Positions 21,152-31,702 of a stretch of DNA of 64,000 nt are shown here, in pieces (position 1 is the stretch's first letter; each line of letters opens with the position of its first letter). Below the pieces are notes generated by a model. That model saw nothing but the letters and a program-made list of their open reading frames with translations, ran no database searches and was not told the DNA's origin. This DNA comes from Massilia sp. H-1 (GTDB taxonomy: Bacteria > Pseudomonadota > Gammaproteobacteria > Burkholderiales > Burkholderiaceae_D): contig CP087969.1 in assembly GCA_024703915.1 (NCBI GenBank), positions 3,534,001 to 3,598,000 on the forward strand, read 5' to 3'. The position numbers and the translations under genes are program-made.

Positions 21152-23901
21152 ATGAGTCAGCACTACAAAAAGCAGCCCGCCAGGACTGCTCTGGCCGCCG
21201 CATTGTCCGCCGCTTTTGGCCTGATCCCTTGCCACGCCTTTGCGCAGGCGGCGCCGGAGGCGAAAGTGGCCCGGGTCGAGATCACCGGCTCGTCCATCAA
21301 GCGCCTTGAAAACGAGACCGCGCTGCCGGTCCAGGTGATCAAGCGCGAAGACATCGACAAGAGCGGCGTGACCACCGCCGCCGAACTGCTCAAGAACATC
21401 AGCGCCAATACCGCGCCGCTGTCGGACGGCGCCAGCATCACCGACGGCACCTCGGGCCAGCGCGGTTTCAATGGCGCCAATCTGCGCGGCCTGGGCGTGT
21501 CGTCCACGCTGGTGCTGCTCAATGGCCGCCGCCTGGCCAACTTCGCTTCGCCCGGCGACAACGCTTGCGTCGATCTGAACAATATCCCGGCTAGGCGCGA
21601 TTGCCCGCGTCGAGATCCTGAAGGACGGCGCGTCGGCCATCTACGGCACCGACGCCATCGGCGGCGTGATCAACTTCATCACCCGCAAGGATTACCAGGG
21701 CGTGGACCTCAATGCCTCGGTCGTTTAAGCACCGAGCATGGCGGCGCTTAAGCAAGCGCACCGCCAGCATCAGCGGCGGCCTGGGCGACCTGGCGGCCGA
21801 CCGCTTCAATCTGTTCGGCGTGCTGGACGTGCAAAAGCTCGGCTCCCTGCGCTCGGGCCAGCGCGACTTCATTGCCGAGCGCCCGCTGGCGACCACGCTG
21901 CTTAGCCCTCATGTCGAGCAATACCTACCCGGCCAATATCGACATCAGCAGCGCCCAGCGCAATGCCCTGATCAATGCTTAGGCGCTGCTGCTTACTGGA
22001 TCGACCCGCAACCGCATCAACCCGAGCGCGCCCACCTGCAACGGCCCGGCCACCGTGTACGCGCCGCAGGGCCCGGGCGGTCCCGCTCGGCTGCAGCTAC
22101 GACTACATGCAGGACACCGAGCTGTATCCGGAGGCGAGCAAGATCGGCTTCATCGGCCGCGCCACCTTCCAGCTCAATAACGAGCACCAGCTGTTCGCAG
22201 AACTGGTGCAGTCGCAGGCCAAGAGCCGCTACGTGCTCTCGCCGAACCCGATCCGGATCCGCAACCTGGACGTGAGCCGCCTGCTCTACCCAGTACGCGG
22301 CGCCGCTGTCGGCCCATCAGCTTCACCACCGTCAGCGGGATCCGCTACCGGATGGAAGAAGCGGGCAACCGCAGCAATGAAGTGGTCAGCACCGCCCAGC
22401 GCCTGGTGCTGGGCGCGGGCTTACACCGTGGCTTAAGCTGGGACTACGACCTGGGCCTGGCGCGCGCCGAAAACCGCGCGGTCGACAAGTACGTGGACGG
22501 CTATGTCCTGTTCGACCAGTTCGACGCGGCCGTGCGCTCGGGTGTGATCAATCCTTTCGGACCGTCCGGCCAGGCCGGGCGCGATCTGATCAACAGCATC
22601 AAGATCAACGACGAAGCGCGCAAGTCCAAGGGCATCTCGACCTCGGTTGACGCCAAGGTCTCGAAGGCGCTGATGGCGCTCGATGGCGGCGACCTGGCCA
22701 TCGCCGTGGGCGGCGAAGCGCGGCGCGAGAAGACCAGCTTCACGCCGTCCGCGCTGCTGCTGTCGAATAACATCGCGGGCGACCGCGGCACCGGCTCGGC
22801 CGACCTGGCGGCCACCGCCGACAGCCGCCGCGTGTGGTCGGTATTTACGGAGCTGAACGCGCCGCTGACCAAGACGCTCGAAGTGCAGCTGGCCGTGCGC
22901 CACGACGACTACAGCCAGGTCGGCGGCACCACCAATCCGAAGATCGGCGTGCGCTGGCAGCCGGCTGCCAGCGTCTTGCTGCGCGCCTCGGCCAACACCG
23001 GCTTCCGGGCGCCGTCGCTGTCGGACCTGAACCGCCCGACCACCTTCGGCAGCGCGGCCAGCTTCCTGACCGACCCGCAGTGCGTGGCCGACGGCCTGGA
23101 CACGATCGACGGCTGTACCGACCAGTATCCGGTCGAGCGCCGCTCGAACCCGGACCTGAAGCCGGAAACCTCGCGCCAGTTCGCGCTGGGCGCCGTGTGG
23201 GACGTGAGCCGCCAGCTGAACCTGTCGCTCGACTACTGGAACATCCAGAAAAAGGACGTCATCAGCACCCTGGGCGAGCAGATCATTGTCGACAATCCGG
23301 CCAAATACAACGGTACGTACATCGAGCGCGACGACGACGGTTTCATCACCAATATCCTGCTGCAAAAGGAAAACCAGGGGCGCCTCAATACCCATCAAGC
23401 ATCGACATCGGGATCGACTACAAGAGCGCGCCCGCCCCGATTGGGCGCTTGAGCGTGAACATGAGCGGGACGCTGGTGCTAAAATACGACCGTCAGTTCG
23501 GACCGCTGGAAGCGGAGCGCAGCAATCTTGGCCTGTTCCTCAACGACCAGGTGATCCAGAAATGGCGTCACCGGATCAGTTTCGGCTACGACCGCGGCCC
23601 GCTCAGCGTGACGCTGGCGAACCAGTACTCGTCGTCGTACACGGACCAGAACACGACTTACGATCCGGTCAGCGACACGGTACTGCCGTCGCGCAGGGTC
23701 AAGGCGTATTCGCTGTGGGACATGACGGCCAGCTATGCGGTCAGCAAACAGATCAAACTGCGTCTGGGCGTGCTCAACTTGCTCGACACGGCGCCTCCGT
23801 TTTCTAACCAAGCGTATTACTTCCTGGCCGGGTATGATCCTACCTATACCGACCCGCGTGGCCGTAGTGCGTTCCTGAGCATGAACTACTCATTCAAATA
23901 A
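21152..23901 (+). CDS. TonB-dependent outer-membrane receptor
   Basis: About 910-residue ligand-gated porin. The leader ends [11 protein letters not shown]. The plug opens [21 protein letters not shown] and contains [20 protein letters not shown] and the usual [20 protein letters not shown] block. The barrel ends in a Phe-Lys pair (FLSMNYSFK), close to the usual terminal aromatic. This plug type is common in receptors for peptides or carbohydrates. Lesions at 21590, 21724, 21749, 21900, 21979, 22300, 22425-22434 and about 23390. It is followed 14 bp later by the cyanophycinase-like gene, so its cargo may be the product of that secreted enzyme. Confidence 0.9.
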
Positions 23902-23915
23902 AGAGAGAAAAACCG

Positions 23916-25255
23916 ATGCTGAAAATGGCCTGCCGCAGTGCACAGATTGTTTTACTGGCGCTAGCCGCAGCAGGCCATGTCCAGGCGCAGGCGCCAAGCC
24001 CAGCTTACGCCGCCGCCCGCGCCTGCCGCGTCGGAGATCAAGCAGCAGTCCGATCCCAAGCCGGCCCCCGTGCCCCAGGTCGAGATCAAGGCCCCGGCCC
24101 CTTCCACCGCGCCGGGCGCGCCCAAGGGCACCCTGGTCATCATCGGCGGCGGTCTGCGCGGCGAGAATGAACCGGTCTGGGAACGCATCGTCGAACTGGC
24201 TAGGGGCAAGGGCGCACGCATCGCCGTATTCGGCACCGCCTCGGCCAGTCCCGAGCGCGCGGCCCGGCTGGACGCGGAGCGACTCAATTTCTACGGCGCC
24301 GACGCCTTCGTGGTCCCGGTTGCCGTACGCCTGAAAGGCACCGACTACCGCGCCGCGGCCAACGATCCCGTGCTGGCCGCCCAGGTCAGTTCGGCGGCCG
24401 GCGCCTACTTCGTCGGCGGCGACCAGGCCCGCATCACCGAAGCGCTGCGCAAGCCGGACGGCAGCAGCAGCCTCATGCTCGATGCGCTGTGGGACATGTA
24501 CCGGCGCGGCAGCGTGATCGTTTACACCCAGCAGCCAAGCGGCCATCATGAGCAAGACCATGTTCTATAACGTCAGCTCGGTGCTCTCCACCCTCAAGCG
24601 CGGCGTGGCCGACGGCATGGAGCTCGCTCCCGGCATCGGCTTCATCGGCGACGACGTGTTCGTCGACCAGCACCTGCTGGTGCGCGGCCGTTTCGCGCAT
24701 GCTGCCTAAGCCATGATGGCCAAGGGTTACAAGCTGGGTCTGGGGATCGACGAGAACACCGCCATGATCATCCATCCCAACCGCGACGTCGAAGTCCTGG
24801 GCTACAAGGGGGCGCTGCTGATCGACCTCAATGCCGCCACCAGCGTGCCGGGCGACTTCAACGTGACCAATGCGCGCCTGTCCTATCTGGACAACGGCGA
24901 CCGCTTCAACCTCGCGCGCCACACGTTCGCCCCCTCGCCCGACAAACTGAGCGGCAAATTCGATCCGGCCAAGCCGTATTACAAGGGACCGCTGTTTACC
25001 GCCGATATCCTGGGCCACACCACCATCGTCGACCTGATGACCAAACTGATCGACAGCGACCAGCCGGACGCGATCGGCATCGCCTTCGGCAGCCCGCGCG
25101 ACCTGCAGGCCGACCTGGGCTTCGAATTCCGCCTCTCGCGCATCAGCGACAGCGTCGGCTACGCGTCGGCCGTGGCGGACGCCTACTCGGTGTATGACAT
25201 CCGCCTGGATATCCGGCCGATCAAGATCCAGCAGCCGTTCTACCAGTACAAATAA
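23916..25255 (+). CDS. Secreted cyanophycinase-like S51 peptidase
   Basis: Peptidase family S51, cyanophycinase branch; the known enzyme cuts cyanophycin (polyaspartate with arginine side chains) into beta-Asp-Arg dipeptides. A Sec leader (IVLLALAAAGHVQAQ) indicates export. A Pro/Lys-rich linker precedes the catalytic domain GTLVIIGGGLRGENEPVWER. Family blocks: YFVGGDQARITEALRKPDG, VFVDQHLLVRGRFARML and GLGIDENTAMIIHP. The nucleophile motif GTSAGA is expected at 24517-24550, but the text is scrambled where two GCCGGC sites flank the Ser. Other breaks are near 23995 and 24705 (GCCTAAGC). Peptidase E is less likely because of the RGRF and GIDENTA blocks. Confidence 0.83.
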
Positions 25256-25278
25256 TCCACCACTCGCAAGGACCAGCC

Positions 25279-26717
25279 ATGCTTCGTTCTTTGTTCGCGG
25301 CAGCGCTGCTGCTTGCCGCCGCTCCCGGCTTCGCCCAGGCCCCCGCCACCGTGCGGGTCGACTACAACCACAGCGGCAACGCGCTCGGCGAGCAGTACGC
25401 GCTCGAGCGGGTCCTGATCGAGCCGCTGCCCTGGCCCGGCAGCCTGGCGCAAAATCTCGACCACACCGACCGTGGCCAGAACCGGGTCGAGGTGGTCGAC
25501 GCCAAGACCGGCGATCTGCTGTATTCACGCGGGTTTTCCACCATCTTCGGCGAGTGGCGCACCACCGACGAAGCGGCGCGCGTGAGCCGCGGCTTCCATG
25601 AGTCGGTGCGCTTTCCCAAGCCGTCCAAGCCGGTCAAGGTCCGCATCCTCAAGCGCGACGAGCGCAATCTGTTTTCGGTCGTGTGGACGGTGGATATCGA
25701 TACCGACGCCCAGGACGTGATCCGCAAGCAGGACAGCGCAGCCAGCCAAACCGATTCCGATCCGCGTCTCCGGCGCCTCGCCCGACAAGGTCGATCTGCT
25801 GGTGCTGGGCGACGGCTATACCGCCGCCGACATGGGCAAGTTCGAGGCCGACGCCAAACGCCTGTCCGACCACCTGTTCACGGTCTCGCCATTCAAGGAA
25901 CGCGCCAAGGACTTCAACGTGTGGGCGCTGGCCGTGCCGACCCCGGAAGCGGGCGTCTCGCGGCCGTCCACCGGCATCCATCACGCTTCCGCGCTGGGTA
26001 CGCGCTACGACATCTTCGGCAGCGAGCGCTATGTGCTCACGCTCGACAACCGCGCCCTGCGCGACATTGCCCAGAACGCGCCCTACGAATTCATCGAAAT
26101 CCTGGTCAACAACGAGACCTACGGCGGCGGCGGCATTTTCGGCCAGTTCAGCACCGCGGCGGCTTAAGCAACGACTGGGCCAACTACCTGTTCGTGCATG
26201 AATTCGGCCACCACTTCAGCTTAGCCTGGCCGACGAGTACTACACGTCGCCGGTCGTGTACGCGGCAGCGGCGGGGCGCCCGGAACCGTGGGAGCCGAAC
26301 GTGACGGCGCTGCGCGACCCGGCCAGGCTCAAGTGGAAGCAGCACGTGAAAGCTTAAGGCACCCCGCTGCCGACCGTCTGGCCCAAGGCCGAGTACGAAG
26401 AATATTCGCGCGCCTATCAGAAGCGGCGCGCCGCCTTGCGCGCCGCCAACCGTCCGGAATCGGAAATGAGCGCGCTGTTCAAGGAAGACTTGCAGCACAC
26501 CAAGGAATTGTTTTCCAAGGCGAAACATCAGCATGCCATCGGCGCATTCGAGGGCGCCAATTACGAGGCCACCGGCTATTACCGCTCCGAAATGCAGTGC
26601 CTGATGTTCGACCGAAGTGAAAGATTCTGTAAGGTCTGTAACGACGGCATCTCGGCCATCATCGATTTGTACGCCGCGCCGAAGCTTGGCAGAAGTAGGC
26701 ATACGGCCCGTACCTAA
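25279..26717 (+). CDS. Secreted M64 (IgA peptidase-like) metallopeptidase
   Basis: About 480 residues with a clear leader MLRSLFAAALLLAAAPGFAQ. The N-terminal beta domain (YNHSGNALGEQYALERVL) is followed by the M64 catalytic domain: VDLLVLGDGYTAADMGKFEAD, then FVHEFGHHF and, after repairing a GCCGGC lesion at 26219, GLADEYY. Together these form the HExxHxxGxxDE zinc site. It probably degrades extracellular protein or peptide. Other lesions: about 25755, 26162-26169 and 26348. The C-terminal Cys pair (RFCKVCNDGIS) may be a disulfide. An intrinsic terminator follows at once, closing the TonB-cyanophycinase-M64 operon. Confidence 0.85.
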
Positions 26718-26746
26718 AGGCGGTCTCCCGAGGAGGCCGCCTTTTT
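26717..26746 (+). terminator. Intrinsic terminator after the M64 gene
   Basis: Twelve-base stem AAGGCGGTCTCC / GGAGGCCGCCTT (one G-T wobble), 3-base loop, then TTT. It overlaps the end of the M64 stop codon. Confidence 0.85.
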
Positions 26747-26920
26747 CGGCTTCATTTTTGCCGCGCGGCATCGATACAGTACGTGCGTTTGCGCACAGAT
26801 CTTTGTTCCCCCAAGCCATATTCTGAATGCGTTCCTCGACGACACGCACTGTCGGGGCACGGTAGATGGACGACAACGTCCACGCTTGTTCCCTCCATAT
26901 ACTCAATAAAGGCTCTTACC

Positions 26921-27406
26921 ATGAATAAATTACTCGCTACCCTGATCGCTGGTCTGTTTGCCACCTCGGTTTATGCACAAACGCCGGTCGCGCCTGCTAC
27001 CCCGGCCGTCGTCAAGGCCACCGAAGAAGCCCACAAGGACATCGCCAAGGCCGAGCACAAGGAAGCCAAGGTCGATGCCAAGGCGGACGAAAAAATGACC
27101 AAGGCCCACGCCGATGCCGCCGAAAAGAAAATGAAGGCCCATAACAAGGCAGTCAAGGCGCACGCGGAAGCGCAGACCGACGTCGCCAAGGCCGATCCGG
27201 AAGACAAAATGAAAGCCGAAGCCAAGGCCGACGAGAAAGTCGCCAAAGCCAACCTGAAGGCCGAGAAAAAAATGATCAAGGCCGACGCCAAGGTTGAAAA
27301 GAAGGCCGTTGACGCCGCAGCCGACAAGGCAACCGCCGCTGCCAAGACGGCAGAAGTGAAGGCCGAAGCGAACGCGGATGTGAAAAAGGCAGAAGCCAAG
27401 AAGTAA
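26921..27406 (+). CDS. Lys/Ala-rich secreted protein
   Basis: 161 residues. The leader MNKLLATLIAGLFATSVYAQ is followed by a low-complexity chain dominated by Lys, Ala, Glu and Asp in short repeats such as KADEKMTKAHADAAEKK and KAEKKMIKADAKVEKK. It should form long charged helices, and the composition recalls histone-H1-like or stress-related periplasmic proteins. No domain was recognised. The frame is completely intact, consistent with the absence of GCCGGC and long GCGCGC runs. Start chosen at 26921 because the 46 upstream codons show no coding character. It has its own terminator. Confidence 0.8.
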   Translation: MNKLLATLIAGLFATSVYAQTPVAPATPAVVKATEEAHKDIAKAEHKEAKVDAKADEKMTKAHADAAEKKMKAHNKAVKAHAEAQTDVAKADPEDKMKAEAKADEKVAKANLKAEKKMIKADAKVEKKAVDAAADKATAAAKTAEVKAEANADVKKAEAKK

Positions 27407-27423
27407 TTGGTCTGCCTGGAAGT

Positions 27424-27452
27424 AAAAAACGCAGCCCGAGGGCTGCGTTTTT
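27424..27452 (+). terminator. Intrinsic terminator after the Lys/Ala-rich gene
   Basis: Stem AACGCAGCCC / GGGCTGCGTT preceded by A's and followed by TTT. It could also serve the convergent gene ending at 27457. Confidence 0.85.
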
Positions 27453-27456
27453 CTAT

Positions 27457-28533
27457 TTAGAATCCAAATCCGGCCTGTCCGTCCAGGCGCAAGGCGCAGT
27501 CGTCGAATCCATCGACAAGTGCAATCGCTTTTACTTTGATTGATTGTTCGCTCCGAAGTCGCTCGCAATATCTGAACATTGAGTGCTTGTCGTCAGTCAG
27601 GACGAACGGAATGTTTTCGTGCGATGCGTGCCCAAGCAGCTTCAGGTCATCCTTGACCGCTTGGCGATCATCACCGCTGTCGCGAACGATCGCGTTCTGT
27701 AAGCGCGCACTTTCAATCCCATCGGCAGGGTCACGTAGTTCGTATCTAGAAATGCTCTGGTTGCGGTCATGTATCACCGTTGCGGAAGGATTCCAGCCAA
27801 TCGTCTTCGACTTCGGACCAAACCTGTGTCCACGATCGACCATCGTGTCGAACGCGTGTTCATCGAACTTGGGCTTGTAGCTTTGAAATGCGATCAATCG
27901 CATATGCCGCAACTCGCCGGTCACCGCGTTCTCTTCAGCCGAAACATGAAGTAGTTCTTTTCGGTATAAACGATTCGTTTCGCCTTGTGCGAGTTGATCC
28001 TGACTGGCCATGACGGTCACTGTTTGGCCATTGCCAAGTTTGAGATGAATGTTTGGCTTTGTCGTGCCGCCCATATCCGTGACTACACCCAGAATGAACC
28101 TCTCGGCATGCAGCCATAGGTCGGATGAGGAATGAAACTTCGAATCGGCAAACACCCTCAATAGCGTTGTGTCGGCTGAATCGGCCACTGTGTACGTTCG
28201 AGTCGCATTGCCTCATGCGGCGGCTTGCCAGCGCAAGATCACTGCAGCCCGCCTAACGTCGATTTGGGTGAGAGAGTTTGATTGTTCGAGGGAACGTAGA
28301 TCGTGCCACAGGCTGTGGGCTTCCAATAATCCGGAAGCAACAAACGCCAAGGAGCCCTCTTCGATTGAAACAATTACCTTGTGCAGGTCGAGATCTCTTC
28401 CGGAGCCGCGCAGGAAGTCAGCAACATCTTTCTGGAAATCTCCGATCAACGACAGCGGAACATGCGATAGTCCCACGTTCGCATCGTCAACCCTGTCTCT
28501 GACGGAAAATTTGAGGACGTTCTTCGGTTCCAT
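27457..28533 (-). CDS. Orphan gene interrupted by an in-frame TGA
   Basis: Two open segments lie in the same frame: 28533-28213 (MEPKNVLKFSVRDRVDD... ending LRWQAAA) and, right after a TGA at 28213-28215, a segment running to 27457. The second has no ATG near its beginning (only GTG 28188), and reading through gives about 358 residues without any other stop. I recognise no family. The tail (DDLKLLGHASHENIPFVLTD) loosely resembles the central part of a PIN-like nuclease fold. Base composition is visibly lower in GC than the neighbours and the region has no GCCGGC, suggesting horizontal origin. Either one base is wrong (CGA read as TGA), or this is a decaying gene or two genes. Confidence 0.55.
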
Positions 28534-28615
28534 AGATCACCTGGCACTGTGATCCTATTTTATGCCTAAAGAGTTCACTGAGGGCGCTCGCGCGCAAGCC
28601 ACAAGGACTTTCCAA

Positions 28616-28653
28616 AGAAAAAGCCCGTTGTGCTCTTGGGAACACAACGGGCC
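28616..28653 (-). terminator. Intrinsic terminator after parC
   Basis: Perfect 10-bp stem GCCCGTTGTG / CACAACGGGC with a 10-base loop. On the minus strand it is followed by CTTTTTCTTT. It lies 27 bp past the parC stop. Confidence 0.85.
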
Positions 28654-28680
28654 ACGGCGCCGAACCGGATGAAGTACGGC

Positions 28681-31001
28681 TTACACGATCGGTTTGAGCG
28701 TCAGTGCTTTCACCTTCGCTTCGAGCGCCTTGCCCTTGCGTGCGCGCTTGCCGAAGTGGGCCGCCAGGCCCGATGCCGACAGGTCCACATCGCGCGGCTT
28801 GCCATGCCGGCCCAGGTGCCCTGCACGGTCACGCCTTTTGCGTGATCGGCTGGACGGCTGCGAGTTTCTCTTTGCTTCCAGCTCCATCAGGATCACGCCG
28901 CGTCCGCCGTTCGACAGCGTTTTCAGTTCGTCCAGGCCAAACACCAGCAGGCGGCCTTTTCGGACAGGCAGGCAATCGCGCTGGCCCCCGTGCCAATCAC
29001 GCGCGGCAGCAGCGGCAGGGCGCCTTCGTCGAGCGTCATGAAGGCCTTGCCGCCCTTGAGGCGGCTGACCATGTCGCCCGCCTTGGCCGAGAAACCGTAG
29101 CTTGGCGCTGGACGCCATCAGCAAGGTCGTGGCCGCGCTGCCCGCAAAGTAGTGCAGGATGCGCACGCCGCCCGACAGGTCGACCAGGGTCGTCACCGGC
29201 ACGCCGTCGCCGCGCGCCCCCCGCAGGGCCGCTACCGGCACCGAGTACACCTTGCCGTTGTCGCCGAAGCCGAGCAGGGTGTCGACCGTGCGGCATTCGA
29301 AGGCGCCGTACAGCGAGTCGTCTACCTTGAAGGTGAACTGGGTCACTTCGTGGCCGATGCCGGTACGCGCGCACCCAGCCTTTTTCCGAAATGATGACCG
29401 TGACCGGTTCGTCCACGACCTTCTGTTCGGCCGTGGCGCGGGCCGCTTCTTCGATGATCGTGCGGCGCGGATCGCCAAAGGTCTTGGTGTCGGCTTCGAT
29501 TTCATGAATGATCAGGCGCTTCATCGACGATGGATTTTCAAGCAGGTCCTGCAGCGTTTCGCGGTCCTTGCGCAGTTCGTTCAATTCCTTCTCGATCTTG
29601 ATCGCTTCCAGGCGCGCCAGCTGGCGCAGACGGATCTCGAGGATGTCTTCCGCCTGGATGTCGGTCAGGTCGAATTCGGCGATCAGCGCCGCTTTCGGAT
29701 CGTCCGAATTGCGGATGATGTGGATCACCTTGTCGATGTTGAGCAGCACCGTCATCCGGCCTTCGAGGATGTGGATGCGCGCATTGACCTTGCCCAGCCT
29801 GAATTCGGTGCGGCGGCGGACCGTGACGAAGCGGAAGTCGATCCACTCCTGCAAAATGTCGGACAGACCCTTCTGGCGCGGACGGCCGTCGCCGCCGATC
29901 ATCACCAGATTGATCGAGTTGGACGACTCGAGCGAGGTGTGCGCCAGCAGCATCAGCATGAATTCGTTCTGGTCCTGGTTCTTCGATTTCGGCTCGAACA
30001 CCAGGCGTACCGGCGCGTTGCAGGCCCGATTCGTCGCGGATCGTGTCGAGCGAACCGAGGATCATTTGCTTGAGCGCGAGCTGTTCCGGCGAGAGGGCTT
30101 TCTTGCCCATCTTGATCTTCGGATTGGTCAGCTCTTCAATCTCTTCCAGCACTTTTTGCGAGGACGTGCCCGGCGGGAGTTCGGAGACCACCGCCTGCCA
30201 CTGGCCGCGCGCCAGTTCTTCGATCTTCCAGCGCGCGCACCTTCATCGAGCCGCGTCCGCTGGCATACATCTCGGTGATCTGCGCGGCAGGGGTGATGAT
30301 CTGGCCGCCGCCCGGGAAATCGGGGCCGGGAATGAGCGCCATCAGTTCGGCGTGGCTGATCTTCGGATTGCGGATCATGGCCACGGCGGCTTGCGCCACT
30401 TCGGTCAGATTGTGCGACGGGATCTCGGTGGCCAGGCCGACCGCGATGCCGGATGCGCCGTTGAGCAGCACCACCGGCAGCCGCGCTTGAGCAGCTGCTT
30501 CGGTTCCTTGTGTTCACCGTCGTAGTTGGTCTGGAAGTCGACCGTGCCTTCGTCGATTTCGTCGAGCAGCAGCTTCGCGATCGGCGTCAGGCGCGCTTCC
30601 GTGTAGCGCATCGCCGCGGCGCCGTCACCGTCGCGCGAACCGAAGTTGCCCTGGCCGTCGACCAGCGGATAGCGCAGCGAGAAGTCCTGCGCCATGCGCA
30701 CCAGCGCGTCGTAGATCGACTGGTCGCCGTGCGGGTGCAGCTTACCCATCACGTCGCCGACCACGGCCGCCGACTTGCGCGGCTTGGCGGTCGAACCCAG
30801 TCCGAGTTCGTTCATCTGGAACAGGATGCGGCGCTGTACCGGCTTCTGCCCGTCGCTCACGTCCGGCAGCGCGCGGCCCTTGACCACCGAAACGGCGTAG
30901 TCGAGATAGGCGCGCTCGGCGAACGTGGACAGGGTCAGCGTGTCGCCGTCTTCCGGTGGTGGCGGTGGCGGTTCTGCAAAGAGGTCGGTCTGGTTTGTCA
31001 T
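28681..31001 (-). CDS. parC: DNA topoisomerase IV subunit A
   Basis: ATP-dependent decatenation of daughter chromosomes, with ParE. About 773 residues. The active-site Tyr is in [12 protein letters not shown] (near 30600), the quinolone-determining region is [20 protein letters not shown], and the C-terminal beta-pinwheel includes [13 protein letters not shown] and [18 protein letters not shown]. Breaks follow both common error types: GC-run losses at about 30232 and 29362, and single A's missing from A-runs at about 28965, 28865 and 28840. Further breaks near 30480, 30015 and 29100. It is essential in nearly all bacteria, so these cannot be real inactivating mutations. Confidence 0.95.
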
Positions 31002-31050
31002 AAACTTTGTTTCTGGTGACGTTGATTATGTTGGTGTTGAAGGGGCGCGG

Positions 31051-31700
31051 TTACGGACGGCGGCGCAGATACGAGCGGTAGGCTTCGAGGCGCGCCAGCA
31101 TGACTTCGGTTTCGTCCGGCATCTCGCGGTGAATGAAGGACGCATTGCGTTCCCATAGAAAGTGTTCGGCCAGGTCGACCCGGAATTGGTCGTCGCAGCC
31201 TTCAGCCAAGCGCAGTACTGGACCGCGCACAGCTCGAAGCATTCGCGCACTTCCAGGTCGAGAAAATCGCTGCGCTGGGCCAGTTCGGCCAGCTGCTGGC
31301 GGGTGTTGATGTGCGCGCGGCAGAAAATCGGCCCAGATCCGGCGCGCTTCGACCACTGCCGCGCCGGGGCCCTGGTCCTGGCCGGGCACGAAGTCGAACA
31401 CGGCGCGGTACACCGGCACGTCGGGCCCGGTATCGGGATCCCATTCGTAATAGGCGGTGTAGACCGGCTCTTCTTCAGCCAAGCGCTTCCTGCGCTTCCG
31501 GTTCTTCCGGCTCGTCCTCGATGCTTAAGCTTCGCCTGCGTAGCGCCATGCGCAGCGCCGTTTCATGCCGCGTCGCGCAAGTCCTGGAACCCCTGCGGAT
31601 CGTCTTCCGGACGGGTCGTTTTGAGCTGCTGCGCATAGGCGCGCTTGATATCGCGCTCGTTGGCCGTGGCTCTGATGCCGAGAATGGTCCAGATATTCAT
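31051..31700 (-). CDS. Short J-like domain protein (HscC partner type)
   Basis: About 216 residues. The N-terminal J-like domain reads MNIWTILGIRATANERDIKRA and ends near QDLRDAAETALR, but lacks a clear HPD tripeptide, having a RP-D-D-P motif instead. The C-terminal part (CFELCAVQYCA; REMPDETEVMLARLEAYRS) is shared with the longer neighbour, so the two are paralogs. In enterobacteria hscC is accompanied by djlB/djlC-type proteins, and this looks like the same arrangement. It is probably a specialised co-chaperone. Breaks near 31525-31480 (GCTTAAGC), 31320 and 31205. Confidence 0.7.
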
Positions 31701-31702
31701 GG

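Noticed and set aside
28213..28215. TGA as a selenocysteine codon
   Set aside because: No selenoprotein family resemblance, no recognisable SECIS-like hairpin directly downstream, and the context Ala-Ala-Ala-TGA-Gly-Asn is not a redox motif.
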